Positions 46,435 to 59,568 of a stretch of 64,000 bases of DNA are shown piece after piece (the stretch's first letter is position 1; every line of letters starts with the position of its first letter). Origin of the DNA: Antedon mediterranea (taxonomy: Eukaryota > Echinodermata > Crinoidea > Comatulida > Antedonidae); the NCBI RefSeq assembly GCF_964355755.1, contig NC_092676.1, positions 12,260,288 through 12,324,287 on the forward strand, written 5' to 3'. The notes under the pieces are model-generated. The model did no database searches. It was given only the letters and a program-made list of their open reading frames with translations, and was not told the origin of the DNA. The position numbers and the translations under genes were made by a program.

Positions 46435-49400
46435 GGAGACGTTTTAGAGCATTTTGTGCATTTCGATAAAATGTGTTAACATAAAAAGACCAAAGTGTTT
46501 AGAATATCTTCAAATAACATTTGGAGACGTTTTAGACCATTTTTTGCATTTCGATGAAACTTGGTTACACAAAAACATCAAAGTGCTTAAAATCACATTT
46601 AAAACCGTTTCAGAGCATTTTGAGCATTTCGATAAAACTTTTCACACAAAAACAACAAAGTTTACAAAATAGCTTCAAATCGCATTTAGAGAGGTTTTAG
46701 ACCATTTTGTGCATTTCGATAAAACTTTTCACACAAAAACATCAAAGTGTACAAAATAACTTCAAATCGCATTTAGAGACGTTTTAGACCATTTTGTGCA
46801 TTTTGGTAAAACTTTTCACACAAAAACATCAAATTGCACAAAATAGCTTAATATCGTGTTTGAAAACGTTTTAAACCATTTTGAGCATGTCGATAAAACT
46901 TTTCACACAAAAATATCAAAGTGCACAGAATAGCTTCAAATCGCATTTGGAGACGTTTTAGACCATTTTGTGCATTTTGATAAAACTTTTCACACAAAAA
47001 CATCAAATTGCACAAAATAGCTTAATATCGTGTTTGAAAACGTTTTAAACCATTTTGAGCATGTCGATAAAACTTTTCACTCAAAAATATCAAAGTGCAC
47101 AGAATATCTTCAAATCGCATTTAGAGACGTTTTAGACCATTTTGTGCATTTCGAAAAAATTTGTTAACATAAAAAGACCAAAGTGTTTAGAATATCTCCA
47201 AATCGCATTTGGAGACGTTTTAGACCATTTTGTGTTTTTCGAAAAAACTTTTCACACAAAAACATCAAAGTGTACAAAATTGCTTCAAATCGCATTTGGA
47301 GACGTTTTAGACCATTTTGCGATTTTCGAAAAACTTTTCACACAAAAACATCAAAGTGTAGAAAATTGCTTCAAATCGCATTTAGAGACGTTTTATACCA
47401 TTTTGTGCATTTCGAAACAATTTGTTAACATAAAAAGAGCAAAGTGTTTAGAATATTTCCAAATCGCATTTGGAGACGTTTTAGACCATTTTGTGCATTT
47501 CGATGAAACTTGGTTACACAAAAACATCAAAGTGCTTAAAATCACATTTAAAACCGTTTTAGAGCGTTTTGAGCATTTCAATAAACTTTTCACACAAAAA
47601 CATCAAAGTGCACAAAATAGCATTTAGAGATGTTTTAGACCATTTTGTGCATTTCGATAAAACTTTTCACACAAAAACATCAAATTGCACAAAAAAGCTT
47701 AATACCGTGTTTGAAATCGTTTTAAACCAATTTGAGCATGTCGATAAAACTTTTCACACAAAAACATCAAAGTGCACAGAATATCTTCAAATCGCATTTA
47801 GAGACGTTTTAGACCATTTTGTGCATTTCGAAAAAATTTGTTAACATAAAAAGACCAAAGTGTTTAGAATATCTCCAAATCGCATTTGGAGACGTTTTAG
47901 ACCATTTTGTGCATTTCGATGAAACTTGGTTACACAAAAACATCAAAGTGCTTAAAATCACATTTGAAACCGTTTTAGAGCATTTTGAGCATTTCGATAA
48001 AACTTTTCACACAAAAACATCAAAGTGTAGAAAATTGCTTCAAATCGCATTTGGAGACGTTTTAGACTATTTTGTGCATTTCGAAAAAATTTGTTAACAT
48101 AAAAAGACCAAAGTGTTTAGAATATCTCCAAATCGCATTTGGAGACGTTTTAAACCATTTTGTGCATTTCGATGGAACTTGGTTACAACAAAAACATCAA
48201 AGTGCTTAAAATCACATTTAAAACCGTTTTAGAGCATTTTGAGCATTTCGATAAAACTTTTCACACAAAAACATCAAAGTGTACAAAATAACTTCAAATC
48301 GCATTTAGAGACGTTTTAGACCATTTTGTGCATTTTGATAAAACTTTTCACACAAAAACATCAAATTGCACAAAATAGCTTAATATCGTGTTTGAAAACG
48401 TTTTAAACCATTTTGAGCATGTCGATAAAACTTTTCACATAAAAATATCAAAGTGCACAGAATAGCTTCAAATCGCATTTGGAGACGTTTTAGACCATTT
48501 TGTGCATTTCGATGAAACTTGGTTACACAAAAACATCAAATTGCACAAAATAGCTTAATATCGTGTTTGAAAACGTTTTAAACCATTTTGAGCATGTCGA
48601 TAAAACTTTTCACTCAAAAATATCAAAGTGCACAGAATATCTTCAAATCGCATTTAGAGACGTTTTAGACCATTTTGTGCATTTCGAAAAAATTTGTTAA
48701 CATAAAAAGACCAAAGTGTTTAGAATATCTCCAAATCGCATTTGGAGACGTTTTAGACCATTTTGTGCATTTCGAAAAAATTTGTTAACATAAAAAGACC
48801 AAAGTGTTTAGAATATCTCCAAATCGCATTTGGAGACGTTTTAGACCATTTTGTGCATTTCGATGAAACTTGGTTACATAAAAACATCAAAGTGCTTAAA
48901 ATCACATTTAAAACCGTTTTAGAGCGTTTTGAGCATTTCAATAAACTTTTCACACAAAAACATCAAAGTGCACAAAATAGCTTCAAATCGCATTTAGAGA
49001 TGTTTTAGACCATTTTGTGCATTTCGAAAAAACTTTTCACACAAAAACATCAAATTGCACACAATAGCTTAATACCGTGTTTGAAATCGTTTTAAACCAT
49101 TTTGAGCATGTCGATAAAACTTTTCACACAAAAACATCAAAGTGCACAGAATATCTTCAAATCGCATATAGAGACGTTTTAGACCATTTTGTGCATTTCG
49201 AAAAAATTTGTTAACATTAAAAGACCAATGTGTTTAGAATATCTCCAAATCGCATTTGGAGACGTTTTAGACCATTTTGTGCATTTCGATGAAACTTGGT
49301 TACACAAAAACATCAAAGTGCTTAAAATCACATTTGAAACCGTTTTAGAGCATTTTGAGCATTTCGATAAAACTTTTCACACAAAAACATCAAAGTGTAC

Positions 49401-52400
49401 AAAATAGCTTCAAATCACATTTGAAACCGTTTTAGACCATTTTGAGCATTTCGATAAAACTTTTCACACAAAAACATCAAAGTGTACAAAATGGCTTCAA
49501 ATCGCATTTGGAGACGTTTTAGAGCATTTTGAGCATTTCGATAAAACTTTTCACACAAAAACATCAAAGTGTACAAAATAACTTCAAATCGCATTTAGAG
49601 ACGTTTTAGACCATTTTGTGCATTTTGATAAAACTTTTCACACAAAAACATCAAATTGCACAAAATAGCTTAATATCGTGTTTGAAAACGTTTAAAACCA
49701 TTTTGAGCATGTCGATAAAACTTTTCACATAAAAATATCAAAGTGCACAGAATAGCTTCAAATCGGATTTGGAGACGTTTTAGACCATTTTGTGCATTTT
49801 GTTAAAACTTTTCACACAAAAACATCAAATTGCACAAAATAGCTTAATATCGTGTTTGAAAACGTTTTAAACCATTTTGAGCATGTCGATAAAACTTTTC
49901 ACTCAAAAATATCAAAGTGCACAGAATATCTTCAAATCGCATTTAGAGACGTTTTAGACCATTTTGTGCATTTCGAAAAAATTTGTTAACATAAAAAGAC
50001 CAAAGTGTTTAGAATATCTCCAAATCGCATTTGGAGACGTTTTAAACCATTTTGTGCATTTCGATGGAACTTGGTTACACAAAAACATCAAAGTGCTTAA
50101 AATCACATTTAAAACCGTTTTAGAGCATTTTGAGCATTTCGATAAAACTTTTCACACAAAAACATCAAAGTGTACAAAATAGCTTCAAATCGCATTTAGA
50201 GAGGTTTTAGACCATTTTGTGCATTTCGATAAAACTTTACACACAAAAACATCAAAGTGTACAAAATAGCTTCAAATCGCATTTAGAGACGTTTTAGACC
50301 ATTTTGTGCATTTCGATAAAACTTTTCACACAAAAACATCAAATTGCACAAAATAGCTTAATATCGTGTTTAAAACCGTTTTTACCATTTTGAGCATTTC
50401 GATAAACTTTTCACACAAAAACATCAAAGTGCACAAAATAGCTTCAAATCGCATTTAGAGATGTTTTAGAACATTTTGTGCATTTCGATAAAATTTTTCA
50501 CACAAAAACATCAAATTGCACAAAAAAGCTTAATACCGTGTTTGAAATCGTTTTAAACCAATTTGAGCATGTCGATAAAACTTTTCACACAAAAACATCA
50601 AAGTGCACAGAATATCTTCAAATCGCATTTAGAGACGTTTTAGACCATTTTGGGCATTTCGATGAAACTTGGTTACACAAATACATAAAAGTGCTTAAAA
50701 TCACATTTAAAACCGTTTTAGAGCATTTTGAGCATTTCGATAAAACTTTTCACACAAAAACATCAAAGTGTACAAAATAGCTTCAAATCGCATTTAGAGA
50801 GGTTTTAGACCATTTTGTGCATTTCGATAAAACTTTTCACACAAAAACATCAAAGTGTACAAAATAGCTTCAAATCGCATTTAGAGAGGTTTTAGACCAT
50901 TTTGTGCATTTCGATAAAACTTTACACACAAAAACATCAAAGTGTACAAAATAGCTTCAAATCGCATTTAGAGACGTTTTAGACCATTTTGTGCATTTCG
51001 ATAAAACTTTTCACACAAAAACATCAAATTGCACAAAATAGCTTAATATCGTGTTTAAAACCGTTTTTACCATTTTGAGCATTTCGATAAACTTTTCACA
51101 CAAAAACATCAAAGTGCACAAAATAGCTTCAAATCGCATTTAGAGATGTTTTAGAACATTTTGTGCATTTCGATAAAAATTTTCACACAAAAACATCAAA
51201 TTGCACAAAAAAGCTTAATACCGTGTTTGAAATCGTTTTAAACCAATTTGAGCATGTCGATAAAACTTTTCACACAAAAACATCAAAGTGCACAGAATAT
51301 CTTCAAATCGCATTTAGAGACGTTTTAGACCATTTTGGGCATTTCGATGAAACTTGGTTACACAAATACATAAAAGTGCTTAAAATCACATTTAAAACCG
51401 TTTTAGAGCATTTTGAGCATTTCGATAAAACTTTTCACACAAAAACATCAAAGTGTACAAAATAGCTTCAAATCGCATTTAGAGAGGTTTTAGACCATTT
51501 TGTGCATTTCGATAAAACTTTTCACACAAAAACATCAAAGTGTACAAAATAACTTCAAATCGTATTTAGAGACGTTTTAGACCATTTTGTGCATTTTGAT
51601 AAAACTTTTCACACAAAAACATCAAATTGCACAAAATAGCTTAATATCGTGTTTGAAAACGTTTTAAACCATTTTGAGCATGTCGATAAAACTTTTCACA
51701 CAAAAACATCAAATTGCACAAAATAGCTTAATATCGTGTTTGAAAACGTTTTAAACCATTTTGAGAATGTCGATAAAACTTTTCACACAAAAATATCAAA
51801 GTGCACAGAATATCTTCAAATCGCATTTAGAGACGTTTTAGACCATTTTGTGCATTTCGAAAAAATTTGTTAACATAAAAAGACCAAAGTGTTTAGAATA
51901 TCTCCAAATCGCATTTGGAGACGTTTTAGACCATTTTGTGTTTTTCGAAAAAACTTTTCACACAAAAACATCAAAGTGTACAAAATTGCTTCAAATCGCA
52001 TTTGGAGACGTTTTAGACCATTTTGTGATTTTCGAAAAACTTTTCACACAAAAACATCAAAGTGTAGAAAATTGCTTCAAATCGCATTTAGAGACGTTTT
52101 AGACCATTTTGTGCATTTCGAAAAAATTTGTTAACATAAAAAGACCAAAGTGTTTAGAATATTTCCAAATCGCATTTGGAGACGTTTTAGACCATTTTGT
52201 GCATTTCGATGAAACTTGGTTACACAAAAACATCAAAGTGCTTAAAATCACATTTAAAACCGTTTTAGAGCGTTTTGAGCATTTCGATAAACTTTTCACA
52301 CAAAAACATCAAAGTGCACAAAATAGCATTTAGAGATGTTTTAGACCATTTTGTGCATTTCGATAAAACTTTTCACACAAAAACATCAAATTGCACAAAA

Positions 52401-55400
52401 AAGCTTAATACCGTGTTTGAAATCGTTTTAAACCAATTTGAGCATGTCGATAAAACTTTTCACACAAAAACATCAAAGTGCACAGAATATCTTCAAATCG
52501 CATTTAGAGACGTTTTAGACCATTTTGTGCATTTCGAAAAAATTTGTTAACATAAAAAGACCAAAGTGTTTAGAATATCTCCAAATCGCATTTGGAGACG
52601 TTTTAGACCATTTTGTGCATTTCGATGAAACTTGGTTACACAAAAACATCAAAGTGCTTAAAATCACATTTGAAACCGTTTTAGAGAATTTTGAGCATTT
52701 CGATAAAACTTTTCACACAAAAACATCAAAGTGTACAAAATAGCTTCAAATCACATTTGAAACCGTTTTAGACCATTTTGAGCATTTCGATAAAACTTTT
52801 CACACAAAAACATCAAAGTGTACAAAATAGCTTCAAATCGCATTTGGAGACGTTTTAGACCATTTTGTGCATTTCGATGAAACTTGGTTACACAAAAACA
52901 TCAAAGTGCTTAAAATCACATTTGAAATCGTTTTAGACCATTTTGAGCATTTCGATAAACTTTTCACACAAAAACATCAAAGTGCACAAAATAGCTTCAA
53001 ATCGCATTTAGAGATGTTTTAGAACATTTTGTGCATTTCGATAAAAATTTTCACACAAAAACATCAAATTGCACAAAAAAGCTTAATACCGTGTTTGAAA
53101 TCGTTTTAAACCAATTTGAGCATGTCGATAAAACTTTTCACACAAAAACATCAAAGTGCACAGAATATCTTCAAATCGCATTTAGAGACGTTTTAGACCA
53201 TTTTGGGCATTTCGATGAAACTTGGTTACACAAATACATAAAAGTGCTTAAAATCACATTTAAAACCGTTTTAGAGCATTTTAAGCATTTCGATAAAACT
53301 TTTCACACAAAAACATCAAAGTGTACAAAATAGCTTCAAATCGCATTTAGAGAGGTTTTAGACCATTTTGTGCATTTCGATAAAACTTTTCACACAAAAA
53401 CATCAAAGTGTACAAAATAACTTCAAATCGTATTTAGAGACGTTTTAGACCATTTTGTGCATTTTGATAAAACTTTTCACACAAAAACATCAAATTGCAC
53501 AAAATAGCTTAATATCGTGTTTGAAAACGTTTTAAACAATTTTGAGCATGTCGATAAAACTTTTCACACAAAAACATCAAATTGCACAAAATAGCTTAAT
53601 ATCGTGTTTGAAAACGTTTTAAACCATTTTGAGCATGTCGATAAAACTTTTCACACAAAAATATCAAAGTGCACAGAATATCTTCAAATCGCATTTAGAG
53701 ACGTTTAAGAACCATTTTGTGCATTTCGAAAAAATTTGTTAACATAAAAAGACCAAAGTGTTTAGAATATCTCCAAATCGCATTTGGAGACGTTTTAGAC
53801 CATTTTGTGTTTTTCGAAAAAACTTTTCACACAAAAACATTAAAGTGTACAAAATTGCTTCAAATCGCATTTGGAGACGTTTTAGACCATTTTGTGATTT
53901 TCGAAAAACTTTTCACACAAAAACATCAAAGTGTAGAAAATTGCTTCAAATCGCATTTAGAGACGTTTTAGACCATTTTGTGCATTTCGAAAAAATTTGT
54001 TAACATAAAAAGACCAAAGTGTTTAGAATATTTCCAAATCGCATTTGGAGACGTTTTAGACCATTTTGTGCATTTCGATGAAACTTGGTTACACAAAAAC
54101 ATCAAAGTGCTTAAAATCACATTTAAAACCGTTTTAGAGCGTTTTGAGCATTTCGATAAACTTTTCACACAAAAACATCAAAGTGCACAAAATAGCATTT
54201 AGAGATGTTTTAGACCATTTTGTGCATTTCGATAAAACTTTTCACACAAAAACATCAAATTGCACAAAAAAGCTTAATACCGTGTTTGAAATCGTTTTAA
54301 ACCAATTTGAGCATGTCGATAAAACTTTTCACACAAAAACATCAAAGTGCACAGAATATCTTCAAATCGCATTTAGAGACGTTTTAGACCATTTTGTGCA
54401 TTTCGAAAAAATTTGTTAACATAAAAAGACCAAAGTGTTTAGAATATCTCCAAATCGCATTTGGAGACGTTTTAGACCATTTTGTGCATTTCGATGAAAC
54501 TTGGTTACACAAAAACATCAAAGTGCTTAAAATCACATTTGAAACCGTTTTAGAGAATTTTGAGCATTTCGATAAAACTTTTCACACAAAAACATCAAAG
54601 TGTACAAAATAGCTTCAAATCACATTGGAAACCGTTTTAGACCATTTTGAGCATTTCGATAAAACTTTTCACACAAAAACATCAAAGTGTACAAAATAGC
54701 TTCAAATCGCATTTGGAGACGTTTTAGACCATTTTGTGCATTTCGATGAAACTTGGTTACACAAAAACATCAAAGTGCTTAAAATCACATTTGAAATCGT
54801 TTTAGACCATTTTGAGCATTTCGATAAAACTTTTCACACAAAAAAATCAAAGTGCACAAAATAGCTTCAAATCGCATTTGGAGACGTTTTAGACTATTTT
54901 GTGCATTTCGAAAAAATTTGTTAACATAAAAAGACCAAAGTGTTTAGAATATCTCCAAATCGCATTTGGAGACGTTTTAAACCATTTTGTGCATTTCGAT
55001 GGAACTTGGTTACACAAAAACATCAAAGTGCTTAAAATCACATTTGAAACCGTTTTAGAGCATTTTTAGCATTTCGATAATACTTTTCACACAAAAACAT
55101 CAAAGTGTACAAAATAACTTCAAATCGCATTTAGAGACGTTTTAGACCATTTTGTGCATTTTGGTAAAACTTTTCACACAAAAACATCAAATTGCACAAA
55201 ATAGCTTAATATCGTGTTTGAAAACGTTTTAAACCATTTTGAGCATGTCGATAAAACTTTTCACATAAAAATATCAAAGTGCACAGAATAGCTTCAAATC
55301 GCATTTGGAGACGTTTTAGACCATTTTGTGCATTTTGGTAAAACTTTTCACACAAAAACATCAAATTGCACAAAATAGCTTAATATCGTGTTTGAAAACG

Positions 55401-58216
55401 TTTTAAACCATTTTGAGCATGTCGATAAAACTTTTCACTCAAAAATATCAAAGTGCACAGAATATCTTCAAATCGCATTTAGAGACGTTTTAGACCATTT
55501 TGTGCATTTTGAAAAAATTTGTTAACATAAAAAGACCAAAGTGTTTAGAATATCTCCAAATCGCATTTGGAGACGTTTTAGACCATTTTGTGTTTTTCGA
55601 AAAAACTTTTCACACAAAAACATCAAAGTGTACAAAATTGCTTCAAATCGCATTTGGAGACGTTTTAGACCATTTTGTGCATTTTGGTAAAACTTTTCAC
55701 ACAAAAACATCAAAATTCACAAAATAGCTTAATATCGTGTTTGAAAACGTTTTAAACCATTTTGAGCATGTCGATAAAACTTTTCACTCAAAAATATCAA
55801 AGTGCACAGAATATCTTCAAATCGCATTTAGAGACGTTTTAGACCATTTTGTGCATTTCGAAAAAAAATTGTTAACATAAAAAGACCAAAGTGTTTAGAA
55901 TATCTCCAAATCGCATTTGGAGACGTTATAGACCATTTTGCGCATTTCGATGAAACTTGGTTGCACAAAAACATCAAAGTGCTTAAAATCACATTTAAAA
56001 CCGTTTTAGAGCGTTTTGAGCATTTCGATAAACTTTTCAAACAAAAACATCAAAGTGTACAAAATAGCTTCAAATCGTATTTGGAGACGTTTTAGACCAT
56101 TTTGTGCGTTTCGATGAATCTTGGTTACACAAAAACATCAAAGTGCTTAAAATCACATTTAAAACCGTTTTAGTGCATTTTGAGCATTTCGATAAAACTT
56201 TTCACACAAAAACATCAAAGTGCACAAAATAGCTTCAAATCGCATTTAGAGATGTTTTAGACCATTTTGTGCGTTTCGATAAAACTTTTCACACAAAAAC
56301 ATCAAATTGCACAAAATAGCTTAATATCGTGTTTGAAAACGTTTTAGACCATTTTGAGCATGTCGATAAAACTTTTCACACAAAAACATAAAAGTGCACA
56401 AAATAGCTTCAAATCGCATTTAGAGATATTTTAGACCATTTTGTGCGTTTCGATAAAACTTTTCACACAAAAACATCAAATTGCACAAAATAGCTTAATA
56501 TCGTGTTTGAAAACGTTTTAGACCATTTTGAGCATGTCGATAAAACTTTTCACACAAAAACATAAAAGTGCACAGAATAGCTTCAAATCGCATTTGGAGA
56601 CGTTTTAGACCATTTTGTGCATTTCGAAAAAACTTTTTAACATAAAAACACCAAAGTGCTTAGAATAGCTTCAAATCGCATTTGGAGACGTTTTAGACCA
56701 TTTTGTGCATTTCGATGAAACTTGGTTACACAAAAACATCAAAGTGCTTAAAATCACATTTGAAACCGTTATAGAGCATTTTTAGCATTTCGATAAAACT
56801 TTTCACACAAAAACATCAAAGTGTACAAAATAGCTTCAAATCACATTTGAAACCGTTTTAGACCATTTTGAGCATTTCGATAAAACTTTTCACACAAAAA
56901 CATCAAAGTGTACAGAATAGCTTCAAATCGCATTTGGAGACGTTTTAGACCATTTTGTGCATTTCGATGAAACTTGGTTACACAAAAACATCAAAGTGCT
57001 TAAAATCACATTTGAAACCGTTTTAGAGCATTTTTAACATTTCGATAATACTTTTCACACAAAAACATCAAAGTGTACAAAATAGCTTCAAATCACATTT
57101 GAAACCGTTTTAGACCATATTGAGCATTTCGATAAAACTTTTCACACAAAAACATCAAAGTGTACAAAATAGCTTCAAATCGCATTTGGAGACGTTTTAG
57201 ACCATTTTGTGCATTTCGATGAAACTTGGTTACACAAAAACATCAAAGTGCTTAAAATCACATTTGAAAGCGTTTTAGAGCATTTTTAGCATTTCGATAA
57301 TACTTTTCACACAAAAACATCAAAGTGCACAAAATAGCTTCAAATCGCATTTAGAGATGTTTTAGACCATTTTGTGCATTTCGATAAAACTTTTCACACA
57401 AAAACATCAAATTGCACAAAATAGCTTAATACCGTGTTTGAAATCATTTTAAACCATTTTGAGCATGTCGATAAAACTTTTCACACAAAAACATCAAAGT
57501 GTTTAGAATATCTCCAAATCGCATTTGGAGACGTTTTAGACCATTTTGTGCATTTCGATGAAACTTGGTTACACAAAAACATCAAAGTGCTTAAAATCAC
57601 ATTTGAAACCGTTTTAGAGCATTTTGAGCATTTCGATAAAACTTTTCAAACAAAAACATCAAAGTGTACAAAATAGCTTCAAATCACATTTGAAACCGTT
57701 TTAGACCATTTTGAGCATTTCGATAAAACTTTTCACACAAAAACATCAAAGTGTACAAAATAGCTTCAAATCGCATTTGGAGACGTTTTAGACCATTTTG
57801 TGCATTTCGATGAAACTTGGTTACACAAAAACATCAAAGTGCTTAAAATCACATTTGAAACCGTTTTAGAGCATTTTTAGCATTTCGATAATACTTTTCA
57901 CACAAAACATCAAAGTGTACAAAATAGCTTCAAATCGCATTTGGAGACGTTTTAGACCATTTTGTGCATTTCGATGAAACTTGGTTACACAAAAACATCA
58001 AAGTGCTTAAAATCACATTTGAAACCGTTTTAGACCATTTTGAGCATTTCGATAAAACTTTTCACACAAAAAAATCAAAGTGCACAAAATAGCTTCAAAT
58101 CGCATTTGGGGACGTTTTAGACTATTTTGTGCATTTCGAAAAAAATTGTTAACATAAAAAGACCAAAGTGTTTAGAATATCTCCAAATCGCATTTGGAGA
58201 CGTTTTAAACCATTTT

Positions 58217-59568
58217 GTGCATTTCGATGGAACTTGGTTACACAAAAACATCAAAGTGCTTAAAATCACATTTAAAACCGTTTTAGAGCATTTTTAGCAT
58301 TTCGATAAAACTTTTCACACAAAAACATCAAAGTGTACAAAATAGCTTCAAATCGCATTTAGAGAGGTTTTAGACAATTTTGTGCATTTCGATAAAACTT
58401 TTCACACAAAAACATCAAAGTGTACAAAATAGCTTCAAATTGCATTTAGAGACGTTTTAGACCATTTTGTGCATTTCGATAAAACTTTTCACACAAAAAC
58501 ATCAAATTGCACAAAATCGTTTTAAACCATTTTAAATCGTTTTAAACCATTTTGAGCATGTCGATAAAACTTTTCACAAAAAACATCAAAGTGCACAGAA
58601 TAGCTTCAAATTGCATTTGGAGACGTTTTAGAGCATTTTGTGCATTTCGATAAAATGTGTTAACATAAAAAGACCAAAGTGTTTAGAATATCTTCAAATC
58701 ACATTTGGAGACGTTTTAGACCATTTTTTGCATTTCGATGAAACTTGGTTACACAAAAACATCAAAGTGCTTAAAATCACATTTGAAACCGTTTTAGAGC
58801 ATTTTGAGCATTTCGATAAAACTTTTCACACAAAAACATCAAAGTGTACAAAATAGCTTCAAATCGCATTTAGAGACGTTTTAGACCATTTTTTGCATTT
58901 CGATGAAACTTGGTTACACAAAAACATCAAAGTGCTTAAAATCACATTTAAAACCGTTTTAGAGCATTTTTAGCATTTCGATAAAACTTTTCACACAAAA
59001 ACATCAAAGTGTACAAAATAGCTTCAAATCGCATTTAGAGAGGTTTTAGACAATTTTGTGCATTTCGATAAAACTTTTCACACAAAAACATCAAAGTGTA
59101 CAAAATAGCTTCAAATTGCATTTAGAGACGTTTTAGACCATTTTGTGCATTTCGATAAAACTTTTCACACAAAAACATCAAATTGCACAAAATCGTTTTA
59201 AACCATTTTAAATCGTTTTAAACCATTTTGAGCATTTCGATAAAACTTTTCACAAAAAACATCAAAGTGCACAGAATAGCTTCAAATTGCATTTGGAGAC
59301 GTTTTAGAGCATTTTGTGCATTTCGATAAAATGTGTTAACATAAAAAGACCAAAGTGTTTAGAATATCTTCAAATCACATTTGGAGACGTTTTAGACCAT
59401 TTTTTGCATTTCGATGAAACTTGGTTACACAAAAACATCAAAGTGCTTAAAATCACATTTGAAACCGTTTTAGAGCATTTTGAGCATTTCGATAAAACTT
59501 TTCACACAAAAACATCAAAGTGTACAAAATAGCTTCAAATCGCATTTAGAGACGTTTTAGACCATTTT
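58217..59568 (+). repeat. Two tandem 676-bp units with a 20-bp mini-duplication
   Basis: GTGCATTTCGATAAAATGTG at 58638 and 59314 and the intervening monomers repeat at 676 bp. Each unit contains a doubled 20-mer AAATCGTTTTAAACCATTTT (58514-58553 and 59190-59229) in place of part of a D monomer. The mini-duplication is not seen elsewhere in the window. Confidence 0.83.

Larger units (their letters stand above)
44386..46453 (+). repeat. Two tandem 1,034-bp units, second 12.2-kb copy
   Basis: Markers at 44386, 45420 and 46454 repeat the arrangement at 32174-34241. One private change is GGAGAGGTTTT in place of GGAGACGTTTT near 44457. Confidence 0.88.
42955..55165 (+). repeat. 12.21-kb tandem duplication, copy 2
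   Basis: Direct repeat of copy 1, starting where copy 1 stops. The switch point lies in 42955-42978, the stretch shared by both edges of the unit. Private differences include GAGAGGTTTT at 44457, TAAACAATTTT near 53535 and CATTAAAGTG near 53840. Confidence 0.92.
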
